From assembly GCF_002104995.1 (NCBI RefSeq), contig NW_024468453.1, positions 1 through 16,874 of the forward strand: a stretch of DNA of 16,874 nt, given 5' to 3'. Positions 1 to 7,768 of the stretch are shown here, piece after piece. The notes below the pieces were generated by a model. The model was given only the letters and a program-made list of their open reading frames with translations, did not search any database and was not told the origin of the DNA. This DNA is from Linderina pennispora (Eukaryota; Kickxellomycota; Kickxellomycetes; Kickxellales; Kickxellaceae). Each line of letters opens with the position of its first letter. Position 1 is the first letter of the stretch. A program made the translations under genes and the position numbers.

Positions 1-632
1 CAACAAACATGGCCCAATCACTGTTTTCGTCTTCCTTTGTTGTGTTTTTGCCAATTGGAAACACGCGCACCACGCCAACCTTGGGGGCAGGCTAGACTGC
101 TGCTGCGATACATGGCAATGACACCCTTACAATCAATGGCGTCGCCTCGTCCAGACCTGTGCTGACAGAGTGCATGCAGCGTGTGCGGGCATGTGCATAT
201 GAACGATCTCCATGTTCCCAGCACCACATGATTCAGGACAAGCTGGCTGGCCAAGACCGGTCCAAGGACTGCCTGATTTAATCGCAGGCGCGGCGAATAT
301 CGGCTCCATCTGATTGCACTCCTCAGGAGCTGGCGGAGCAATCAAGAAAATGGGCGCGAATTCGGCTCATGTTCCGCGGGCCGATTTGCTCGGCTCCACA
401 TTGGAGAGGGGACACGATCCGCAGGCAGTTGGTAGGAAAATGCACCGTCGGCAGCGGGTGAAAGGGAGGGGAGGGCGCCTGGCTCGGGAGAGGCTCACGG
501 TAACGCTTTCCCAAGCGTCCGATCCCACCACACTTTTCTGCCTTGCCACTGACACCTTTTTTTTTTTTCTAATTTGCTACTCTGAATTCACGGCATAGAC
601 CGCCTTCTGATAACGTACCGCATAAAGAAGCG
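1..632. other. Intergenic region upstream of the SAM carrier gene
   Basis: I see no recognisable gene here. Open frames of up to about 100 codons exist on both strands, but they have low-complexity or random-looking composition and no motif I know. A 28-codon frame (9-95, plus) has a decent start context but nothing else to support it. The region probably holds the 5' regulatory DNA of the carrier gene that starts at 633. A 12-T tract about 65 bases before that start is the only distinct element. Confidence 0.5.
557..568 (+). promoter_or_regulatory. Poly(dT) tract in the presumed PET8 promoter
   Basis: An uninterrupted run of 12 T lies 64 bases before the PET8 start codon. Poly(dA:dT) tracts commonly mark nucleosome-depleted fungal promoters. 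The run is directly visible; its role is inferred. No clear TATA element lies between it and the ATG. Confidence 0.35.
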
Positions 633-1511
633 ATGGCGCATGAACCACGTACTCCCAACAACCTTCAGTGCCTTATCGCCGGCGGACTTGCTGGTATGGC
701 CGTCGATACAGCGCTGTTTCCACTGGACACAATCAAGACCGCGGCTACAAGCCAAGGGCGGGTTTCTGGCAAGCGGGGGCTTCCGCGGTATCTACGCCGG
801 TCTCTCGTCGGCTGTGATCGGCTCCTCCCCGGGCGCCGCCATGTTCTTCCTCACATACGAAAAAGTCAAGGCCATGGCCGAGCGGCGAGTTTCCAAAGAG
901 TACCAGCCAGGCCGTGCACATGTTTGCAGCGTCCGCCGGTGAGGTCGCCGCCTGCATGGTCCGCGTGCCCACTGAGGTGATCAAGCAGAGACTGCAGACC
1001 AAACACCATCCATCGCTAGGCAAGGCAGTCCGCGGCACATACCATGCAGAGGGCATTCTGGGGTTCTACCGCGGCTACCTGACGACTGTGGTGCGAGAGA
1101 TTCCGTTTACATGCATTCAGTTCCCGATCTACGAGTACATGAAGGTGTGGTATGCGAAGAAGCAGGGTAGGCCAACCAGGCATGGAGGCGGCGGTATGCG
1201 GATCGATTTCGGGTGGATTTGCTGCTGCCGTTACAACCCCGCTGGATGTCGTAAAGACCCGGGTCATGCTGTCAATGAAGGGCATGGAGGCACACATGCA
1301 GTACTCGGGTATTGGCAACACGCTTGTGCGGATCGCCCGCGAGGAGGGCTTCAGGGCTCTGTTCAGCGGAGTTGTGCCCGGCACTATCTGGATCAGCATC
1401 GGTGGATTCGTGTTCCTGGGCTCATACGAAAAGGTCAAGGCTGTAATGATGGATCACAAAAATCCTTTCGACATAGCGTTTTTGCCAAGCGGTATATGGC
1501 AAGCGTTTTGA
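633..1511 (+). CDS. PET8: Mitochondrial S-adenosylmethionine carrier (SLC25A26/Pet8 family), with three one-base frameshifts
   Basis: This is a six-helix mitochondrial carrier that exchanges cytosolic S-adenosylmethionine for S-adenosylhomocysteine across the inner membrane. All three signature repeats are present: PLDTIKT in repeat 1, PTEVIKQRL in repeat 2 and PLDVVKTR in repeat 3. The stretches FRGIYAGLSSAVIGSSPGAA and AASAGEVAACMVRVPTEV, and the closing GGFVFLGSYEKVK, are typical of the SAM carrier rather than of other carriers. Corrected length is about 291 residues, as expected. The start at 633 gives MAHEPRTPNN directly before helix 1. The frame changes three times, each by one extra base: at 741 (between ACC and CGG), at 910-911 (a doubled G between CCA and GCC), and between about 1167 and 1181. 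Together they return to the original frame. No conserved residue is lost and no intron-sized gap is involved, so sequence error is likelier than a pseudogene. The stop is TGA at 1509-1511. Confidence 0.92.
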
Positions 1512-1911
1512 GCGATAAAGATATCACGTTGCTGCACCGGGTCTAGACATCGCCCTAACAAATAGTCGTTTTAATGACCAGAGCATAAGGTAGCATGCAT
1601 GTTTTCTGATGTTGCGCATTGCTCGCTACTACTATATAAATGGACCGCTACCCTTGCCTGGCCATGGCAATTGCTGATAAAGTGATATATGTAATTCAAA
1701 AATGGGCAAGCAACATGCTTTATTTATGATTTCATTTGCTTCATCGAGACTATTTCGTCAAGAAGTTGTTCGCACGGATATCATTATACTTGAGTGGAAG
1801 GTCATCAGAGATATTTCCTGCACTGCCGATATCGATTCCTATCACTCGAAGATTCAGTGTTTCCGAAGAAGGATCCCAGGATGCATTGCGTTTGGCTTTT
1901 TTTTTCAGCGC
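1512..1911. other. Convergent intergenic region
   Basis: This AT-rich stretch separates the 3' ends of PET8 and the trypsin-like gene. It contains a TATATAAA at 1633-1640 and a plus-strand open frame at 1702-1983 that runs into the opposite-strand gene and looks non-coding. No AATAAA was seen. It presumably holds the two 3' untranslated regions. Confidence 0.45.
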
Positions 1912-3128
1912 TTAAAGGCAGTATATGATATCAAATATCGCAATCAGAGCTGCCCGTGGTCGAGCCAACGGCAATTCCAATGACCGTGCCTTTGGAAATT
2001 CCGCCTTCATCCTTCTTCGAGTCTGTGCTGGAGGTCTCCCTAGTAGTAGTTGAGAAAACCACAAGGCCATTGCTGTACCTAGTAGAAGGTGTCGCGGTAT
2101 CCAAGGCTTCTGTTCTAACAGTCAGTGACCGTGATACTGATGCCGACACTGGTTCAGATTTTGATTCTGCTGATAGAGATGATGATGACGAGGTTCCGGA
2201 GGATGAAGGCGTGTACACGAGCCTGTTACGAGGTCTAATCCCAGAGGGCCAACAACCTTTGTACCTGAGACGGCCGCCACGCTAGAAGTCGCCAGCTAGT
2301 AATCATTGTCTTTTGACACCGTAAACTTGGATACATCCCCCGAGATAAAAGGTTCCAAAATACACGCTGATGTCAGACAAGAAGCATATGTAGTTGTCAA
2401 TCCGCGTGTAGTAAATGGAACATTTTTGCTCCGCTGCAAAAGGTCGGCTCCGTATGCTGCAGAGTGGGAGTAGATGCCGTCTAGCCCGGATTTGCCTCTA
2501 CTTGTCCTGGCATATACCGTCGCGTATAGCACAGCATATGAAGGGCTGTCTGCCGCATATGCAGACTCAGTAATGCAGAGCATGCTGTTTGTGTTTGCAG
2601 CAAACAGAGGATATGCCTGCATGCATACATCCTCCGAGGCAGGTAGCTTTCTAGCCAGCACATCTCCCAGTCCATGCTGGATACGACATCGAGAACCCGA
2701 CGAGAATAGATGTAGTTGAGCTCGATTCCGCCCGTGAGTGAGCCAATGCTAATGTTGGCTTTCCCTGAATTGAACTGAAGTATAGCGATGTTGTTTGCCA
2801 ATGTGGTTGAGTCATAGTGTGGGTTTATATCGATTTGCTCGATAGCTGTTCTGTTCTATGGACAACTGTTGATACCTTCAATGTAAACCCCGTACTTTAT
2901 GCTTGAGCCAAGGCCGCCAGAACTATCGAAATCGAAGCAGATTGCAGCAGCATAGCCGGACGAGTTTCTGAACAGATCCACTTCGCAAAATGTCTGCTAG
3001 CCATTCTTGCCAGAAACTCTACGGACATCGGGTGTGCTTTGCTTATCGATAACCACGCCGCTGGTCAATGTCGACAGGAGTAGCATGCCAATGAGCGATA
3101 TGTAAATAGACATTGAGCGTATGCCCAT
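1912..3128 (-). pseudogene. Secreted trypsin-like (S1-fold) non-catalytic surface protein with Ser/Thr stalk and C-terminal membrane segment; frame-interrupted
   Basis: Reading from ATG at 3128 gives a signal peptide (MGIRSMSIYISLIGMLLLST). A luminal domain follows with chymotrypsin-fold hallmarks: NPHYDSTTLANNIAILQFN resembles the segment around the catalytic Asp of S1 proteases, and SEDVCMQAYPLF plus NSMLCI resembles the Cys-containing segment before the active Ser. The Asp position is Asn (NNIAIL), and no GDSGGP or TAAHC is seen, so it would be a pseudoprotease. A Ser/Thr-rich stalk (about 2000-2220) and a hydrophobic end (TVIGIAVG, then AALIAIFDIIYCL) lead to TAA at 1912-1914. The long frame contains TAG at 2997-2999 and 2856-2858. 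A further TAG at 2296-2298 or 2282-2284 lies where the frame moves, and two to three one-base shifts occur (near 2640-2660, 2220-2300 and 1945-1960). Base composition is visibly more AT-rich than its neighbours. It may be a decaying family member, or a gene damaged by sequence error. The trypsin relationship is inferred from motifs only. Confidence 0.55.
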
Positions 3129-4042
3129 AGTGCTAGGATGATTTCAAGCAGTTGCTCCAAACCTAAGATGATGAGAACGAGAGAGCAAGTTGAATAGCAG
3201 CGAGAATCTCTACCAAATGGCAACTGGTGAACGCCATGCTAGCCTCCTATCTGACTTTCTATGGACTATGCCGTTCGCAAACGATGTGCAAAAGCGATCC
3301 TCAATCTCTTTTAGCTGTCGCTATTGGCAGAGGACGGGCTGTCGAAAAAAATAAACTATGTGCTGGTTTACCAAACTTGAGAAACGACATGCAAATCGGC
3401 TAATGCTTTCCTTGTTGCACCTCTTTTCTGGGTCGTGCACTGCGGGCGATTTACCAGGAGGATGTTCGCAGCAAGTGAGGATGCGCAGCACGCCAGCAAG
3501 CGATGACATTGGATTGTATACCTGACTGCTACAAGCTGGCTATGTGTTCCAGTCATAAGCGTGCAGCACAATGAGCCAGACGACCGACCACAGCCACCAG
3601 CCAATGAGCTGGTCCCATGCAACATCCGAGGAGCAAGTCTGATACAGTGGGGTTTATATGTAGTTCACAGATTTTCCTCGTTGCTAATGTATGAGAGCAC
3701 ATAGGGGTAGCTCGACCCTTTCCATATACTTTCTGTGCATTCAACTCTAATAAATCCAAGAGTGCTTTATATTTTACTTCGTACGTACAGCTACATCCAC
3801 TTCAGACAGGATACTTTGCGAGGCTTTGGAAAACTACACAGGCGTGATCTGCATCCAGGCCCGCTGGGATCAGGGGGCAACCGGATTACGTCAAGCGGCT
3901 GGTAAACCTTCCAGCGAGTTCTTGCGCGAGCTTTCAGAGCTACAAAACCACGGTCCACGCACGAGGGCATGGCCACCGTTTCTCTCTCTTCTCGACAATT
4001 TCAACAACCTTTTTACCTCACATTTCCCAATTGCTAACAAGA
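3129..4042. other. Divergent intergenic region between the trypsin-like gene and SBA1
   Basis: About 0.9 kb separates two divergent start codons, and I recognise no gene in it. The open frames here (for example 3368-3625 minus and the stretch before 4043 on plus) lack known motifs. A TATA-like TATATTTTA lies at 3768-3776, some 265 bases before the SBA1 ATG. Pyrimidine-rich sequence (4000-4030) precedes the ATG, as is usual for fungal 5' leaders. Confidence 0.45.
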
Positions 4043-4710
4043 ATGGCCAGCACGACGTAAGTTTATCAGAGGAGCATGGGCCGCCTGAAATTCCATGCGC
4101 AGATATGCTAAGCGCGTCTCTTTTTTGCTGTAGCCGTCATCCCGAAGTTCTCTGGGCGCAGCGCGAGGACCTCGTCTACCTGACAGTGAACCTGCACGAT
4201 GCGCAGGATGCGGACATCGACCTGCAGGAGACTTCAATTGATTTCAAGAACACGACGGACGCGAAGGACTACGCGTTCCACATTGACTTCTTTGACAAGA
4301 TCGATATCGCGACGTCGAAGCGGTCCGCTACGGGACGCTACGTGTTCATGGTGCTGAACAAGGCCAAGGGCGAGTGGTGGCCGAGACTGACCAAGGAGAA
4401 GGTCAGGCTGAACTTTGTCAAGACCGATTTCGCTCGCTGGAGAGATGAGGATGATTCGGAGGACGAGGCCCCTGCCGTGCCGGATGGCATGGACTTTTCG
4501 CAGTTCGGCATGCCTGGCATGGGCGGTATGCCTGGAATGGGCGGTATGCCTGGAATGGGTGGCATGCCTGGAATGGGTGGCATGCCTGGCATGCCTGGTG
4601 GTATGGACTTCAGCCAGATGTTGGCCAACGCCGGTGCTGCCGGCGGTGCTCCTGGCGATCTCCCCCAGTTCGACGAGTCCAGCGATGAGGAGGAGGAGGA
4701 GTCCAAGTAA
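4043..4710 (+). CDS. SBA1: Hsp90 co-chaperone p23 (Sba1/Wos2), two exons
   Basis: Cytosolic p23 binds the ATP-closed Hsp90 dimer and slows its ATPase, stabilising client complexes. A 14-nt first exon (4043-4056) splices over a 77-bp intron to 4134-4710. This gives MASTTRHPEVLWAQR, then the CS domain (roughly residues 6-100) with the family motifs HPEVLWAQR and WWPRLTKEK. The tail carries five 18-bp repeats coding GMPGMG, flanked on both sides by GMDFSQ, and ends in an acidic stretch (DESSDEEEEESK), as p23 proteins do. Corrected length is 196 residues. Unlike most neighbours, the frame is intact. An AATAAA follows 38 bases after the TAA. It converges with NHP2, leaving only 159 bp between the stops. 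The upstream open frame from 3826 is not coding: the intron and the conserved HPEVLW start define the true beginning. Confidence 0.95.
4057..4133 (+). other. SBA1 intron
   Basis: The intron has a GTAAGT donor and a pyrimidine-rich TTTTTTGCTGTAG acceptor. A TGCTAAG branch-site-like sequence at 4106-4112 lies 21 bases before the acceptor end. Removing these 77 bases joins ACGAC to CCGTCAT in a frame that places MASTT directly before the conserved HPEVLWAQR. Confidence 0.9.
4507..4596 (+). repeat. 18-bp tandem repeat coding GMPGMG in SBA1
   Basis: Five consecutive 18-base units of the form GGYATGCCTGGMATGGGY are present; the last ends in CCT instead of GGY. Synonymous third-base changes show the copies are slightly diverged. 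Gly/Met-rich tails are known in p23 proteins, but copy number would be expected to vary between strains. Confidence 0.95.
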
Positions 4711-4747
4711 GGACCTTTCTGCAAGCAAGCGCTGTCTTCACACCAGC

Positions 4748-4753
4748 AATAAA
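4748..4753 (+). terminator. Polyadenylation signal of SBA1
   Basis: A canonical AATAAA lies 38 bases after the SBA1 stop codon, within the 159-bp convergent gap to NHP2. The T/A-rich stretch at 4820-4838 is a plausible downstream cleavage region. Confidence 0.6.
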
Positions 4754-4869
4754 GCACCACATCTCGATCCGATCTGCATGTCAGTACCAGTTGCAATCGT
4801 GTGCCTTGTATCAGCAAGGTTTTTAAAATATTTTTAGAGTACTAAGAAACACGGGTTGGTTGTTTTTTG

Positions 4870-5379
4870 TTACGCCTGGATAACACCAGCAGCGGCAGTC
4901 TCCAGCAGCTTGTCGTCGAGCTCCTTCGCAGCGGCAAAGCACTCATCGTACGAGTCCTTGTAGTCCTCGTGGGCCTCGCCCTTGCCGCCCTTGCCGCCCG
5001 GCACAATCATGATGCAGCACGTCGGCCGCTTGGTCGAGCACGAGCCACCAAGCTCCTCCTTGGTCGGCACAAAGCAGTACGGCACGTTGCTGTCCTCGCA
5101 CAGAATCGGGATGTGTGACAGCACGTCCATCGGCGAGATGTTGCCGGCCATCACGACCAGGCCCTTCTCGCCCTTGCGCAGGCCCTTCACAACCTCCTTC
5201 ACGCCGCGCTTGACGTGCCGGTGCTTGGCCGCCTTCTTCACGGTCTTCAGCATCTTCTTTGCAAGCTTCTTGTCGGCCAGCGGGTGCGCAATGGGCGCCA
5301 GAATACCAGGGGCGGTTGACTCGTCAGCGGCGGTGTCCACGACGGCCGATGTGTGCTCCTTCTTATGCGACTTGCCCAT
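4870..5379 (-). CDS. NHP2: H/ACA snoRNP protein Nhp2 (L7Ae/L30e family)
   Basis: Nhp2 is a core protein of H/ACA small nucleolar RNPs, with the pseudouridine synthase Cbf5/dyskerin, Nop10 and Gar1. It acts in the nucleolus on rRNA pseudouridylation and processing. The 169-residue frame is uninterrupted. It begins MGKSHKKEH and has the L7Ae-fold RNA-binding segment LRKGEKGLVVMAGNISPMDV, then SHIPILCEDSNVPYCFVPTK and the LG-x-SCSTKRPTC element typical of Nhp2. The start at 5379 is chosen over the in-frame ATG at 5490. The extra 37 residues are hydrophobic and Pro-rich, look like translated leader, and would precede the usual basic N-terminus of the family. Stop is TAA at 4870-4872. The gene reads tail-to-tail with SBA1 and in tandem with FYV10 about 300 bp upstream. 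Confidence 0.95.
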   Translation of the reverse strand: MGKSHKKEHTSAVVDTAADESTAPGILAPIAHPLADKKLAKKMLKTVKKAAKHRHVKRGVKEVVKGLRKGEKGLVVMAGNISPMDVLSHIPILCEDSNVPYCFVPTKEELGGSCSTKRPTCCIMIVPGGKGGKGEAHEDYKDSYDECFAAAKELDDKLLETAAAGVIQA

Positions 5380-5681
5380 GGTTGTTCTGAATGGAGGCGG
5401 TGGTATGATGAGTAATAGAGATTTCCAGGTGCTATGGATTGGCGGTTGGAGTAAAAGAGGCGAGGTGAGGGGAAAAAGTTGGCGTTGCATCGAGTTTTTT
5501 TTTCCTTAGAGGCTAGATCAGAATTCGCTGATCCAGGCTGTAATCGGTGCCGAACATTACCACGGCGTGATCAAGGCCTCTACTTTCGTTACAGGTGACC
5601 TGACACAAGGATTGGGCGATATGGCGAAAAGACTGTTACTCGATTTCGAACAGCAGAGATTCTAGGCACGCACGGACATAG
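5380..5681. other. Short intergenic region between NHP2 and FYV10
   Basis: Roughly 300 bp hold the NHP2 5' leader and promoter and the FYV10 3' end. On the NHP2 coding strand there is an A-tract of nine (5495-5503 as T on plus) about 115 bases before the NHP2 ATG. No gene is seen. Confidence 0.5.
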
Positions 5682-6928
5682 CTAGCTGATGAACAGCTTC
5701 TTGCACTCGGCCAGACCGAATGTTTCGCTGGTACGTGGGCACTTGACTTTGCCGCTGTTGTTGGCAGCCATCTCGTTGAGCGAGTTGAACGAGTACACAT
5801 AGCCATTGGGCAGACGCATGGGCGGATTGTCCTCGTTCATGTTCTCGCCGGTGATGCGGCAGACCAGATTCGAGTTGACATGGTGGCTGAGCGGCAGGTC
5901 CTGGGCCAGCTTGCCCAGGGTGTCGCGCTGACACACGGGGCAGTTGCGGTTGTGCTCGGCGTCGTCGTCCGAGATGCAAGCCGGTGTTTTGAGTGCCGAG
6001 AGCCCTGTTTGCAGCAGCAAGTGCAGCAGCGGCTGTGATGGCAGGTGGTGGAGCTGGAATATCACCATGCGGAACTCCTGCGCCAGGGTGTCCCACCGGC
6101 CAATATCAAACATGGCCCTATACGGCGGGCATGGGGTGTCGGGCGGGAACGCCAGCAATGTCATGGCGCGCTGGATGCGAGGCATCTGGGTCTCTGACCA
6201 TGCCACCAGGTGCTTTTTGGCATAGACGATGGCCTCTGCAGTGTTGCGCGCCCTGATTAACTCGATATACTCTTGCAGGCGCAGCTCAAACTCTAGCGAG
6301 CTATCCAATCTTGCGCAGCGCACTGCGGTTGTCGGCGCACCCACTGCAGCGTGCTCCGGCACAGGTGCTGCTCCTTCAGGTCCCGCTCAATCCGCATCAC
6401 CAGTGCAAATAGCGACGAGTCAGCGAAATGCTCCAGGCCATTGCTGTCTATCAGCTGCTGTGCTGTCGATGTGTGGCCGCTGCGCAGCATGTAGTCTATC
6501 AGCACGCGGTCGAGCCGTGTCCGACACCACCGCTCAAACTCGGGCTGTGTTGATGACGTGAATGTGCTGAGCTCGTTGAGCTGCATGGCCCGCTGCTTTG
6601 ACCGCTGGATGAGCAATGCCTCCTCCTGCTTGACCACCTCCAGCTTGCGCTTCAGGGTTTTCAGTCTGTCTATCATTCCGTCCAGGGCCCCGTCGATGTC
6701 CCCGGCCTCCGCGCTGCCTGACCGCTTTATCAGGCTGCTTACTGTCGAGCTCACATCCTTTGTGTCCCGCTCTGTCTGCTTCTGCGACTGCCGCACTGCC
6801 CGCTTCAGCTGCTCCAACGGCACCTACAAGGCACCCGAATGAAAAATGAGCCCCGTGTGCATTCTGGCTTTGACAGGAGGTGGAATGCACCAGCTTACCT
6901 TCATGAAGGGCTCCTCAATAGCCAGCAT
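5682..6928 (-). CDS. FYV10: GID/CTLH ubiquitin ligase RING subunit Fyv10/Gid9 (MAEA), two exons, two one-base frameshifts
   Basis: Fyv10/Gid9 pairs with Gid2/RMND5 as the catalytic RING heterodimer of the GID/CTLH E3 ligase, which in yeast degrades gluconeogenic enzymes after glucose return. Exon 1 (6899-6928) encodes MLAIEEPFMK and exon 2 starts VPLEQLKRAVRQSQK. A coiled-coil-like region, then LisH (RTRLDRVLIDYMLRSG), CTLH (SLEFELRLQEYIELIRARN) and CRA (YAKKHLVAWSETQMPRIQRA; QTGLSALKTPACI) follow. The C-terminal degenerate RING has NCPVCQRDT, LVCRITGE, LPNGYVYS and KVKCPRTS, and ends in FIS exactly where family members end, at TAG 5682-5684. Two extra bases break the frame: G at 6337 and one C of 6305-6306. 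The ten codons between them (reading ADNRSALRKI) are open only in the third frame and complete the family pattern perfectly, which favours sequence error. Transcription diverges from the UBL gene. Confidence 0.93.
6824..6898 (-). other. FYV10 intron
   Basis: On the minus strand AAG is followed by GTAAGC and the intron closes with CCTTGTAG, 75 bp in all. It sits in phase 0 between MLAIEEPFMK and VPLEQLKR. The joined sequence matches the family pattern in which a hydrophobic Pro-containing segment precedes the first coiled coil. Confidence 0.85.
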
Positions 6929-7768
6929 TTGCTCGACATTTATCTTGTCCCATTTATGATAGAAAATACGGTGGAATTTATTGTGTTGGGAACTGGTAAG
7001 AAGAGGAGCGCTGCTGCAGCGAAGGGCTGGTGGGCACGGGGTTTAGAGATGGCAGGCATGGACACTATTAAGCGGGTGACGTCTGCTAACAAGCGATAAA
7101 TCGAGGCCTTGCGAGCGCTCACCTTGCATCAGCCGACTCGCACGTGCCGAGTGAGGGGAGGCAGGGAGCAGCATTCTTGGGCCTGAAATAGCACCCAACG
7201 ATGAGGGGAGGTCGGCGCAGCGCAGACCCTCGGGTCGGATTCCTACTGCACATATGGCGTTTACTCGCAATTATAGCACAAAAAATGGAAGACAGTTGGG
7301 CATGTAGCGCAGGGACATGACGACAGCACCGATACTGCCACTGTAGAAGCAGCAGATACATGCAATGGCAATGGCAGCAGGTGCCACTGACATTGACACC
7401 CTGCTCGCATGTGCCGGGCTGTGTGTCTAGAGGATCCCAGTGTCATATAGCACTTGTCATTTTCTGGTGCGGTAGCTGGCTCACTGCTGGCCAACACAAA
7501 GCTGAGCTGGAAGCGCTGCTGCAGGCAGGCGGACATGGGTATTGTCCGGCCATTTTTAGTCATCAGCTGGCACAGTGAGCGTTGGGATTTTTCGTTCATG
7601 TCCTTTTCCGACCTCTTTCTCTTCTCCTCCAATGGTTCCTTTGCGAAATTGCAATCCTACCTACTTTTACGTTCTCTCCAGGCCCTTTGACGCTTTAGCG
7701 ACTGCCCTTCTCTACTCTCCAGGGAGGAGCCTCTTTTCTGTATTTTATTTACCTTGCGCACACGCATC
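6929..7768. other. Divergent intergenic region between FYV10 and the UBL gene
   Basis: About 840 bp lie between the two start codons. Pyrimidine-rich stretches (7595-7690 and 7705-7760) precede the plus-strand gene and look like a fungal promoter and leader. One minus-strand open frame (7261-7632) is listed separately as a doubtful gene. Nothing else is recognised. Confidence 0.45.
7261..7632 (-). CDS. Doubtful small open frame, unknown protein
   Basis: A 123-codon frame starts with ATG and a strongly charged segment (MEEKRKRSEKDMNEKSQRS). It continues through a neutral middle and ends in a Cys-rich tail (CPCATC, FLCYNCE). I do not recognise it. It lies entirely inside the divergent FYV10/UBL promoter region, and its charged start is the complement of the pyrimidine-rich leader of the UBL gene, so the apparent coding character may be a by-product. 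A transcript or a homologue would be needed to accept it. Confidence 0.15.
   Translation of the reverse strand: MEEKRKRSEKDMNEKSQRSLCQLMTKNGRTIPMSACLQQRFQLSFVLASSEPATAPENDKCYMTLGSSRHTARHMRAGCQCQWHLLPLPLHVSAASTVAVSVLSSCPCATCPTVFHFLCYNCE

Noticed and set aside
741-1181. Introns in PET8 to explain the frame changes
   Set aside because: The conserved sequence continues with only one extra base at each junction. The only GT-AG pair near the third junction would give an intron of about 13 bases, which is impossible.
3826-4042. Continuous open frame extending the SBA1 reading frame upstream of its second exon
   Set aside because: It reads through the SBA1 intron and the promoter. The 14-nt first exon at 4043 with clean splice sites explains the start, and the upstream translation has no p23-like content.
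4234-4837. Overlapping long frames opposite and beside SBA1 (Arg/His-rich and Pro/Ser-rich)
   Set aside because: They are shadows of the 18-bp repeats and the GC-rich coding sequence of SBA1, which has strong family motifs in its own frame.
5380-5490. In-frame N-terminal extension of NHP2 starting at 5490
   Set aside because: The extension is hydrophobic and Pro-rich, whereas Nhp2 proteins start with a short basic segment like MGKSHKKEH. The stretch is better read as 5' leader.
7422-7438. TCTAGAGGATCCC, identical to part of a cloning-vector polylinker
   Set aside because: Only 13 bases match and the flanks are not vector-like. It looks like chance, not contamination.
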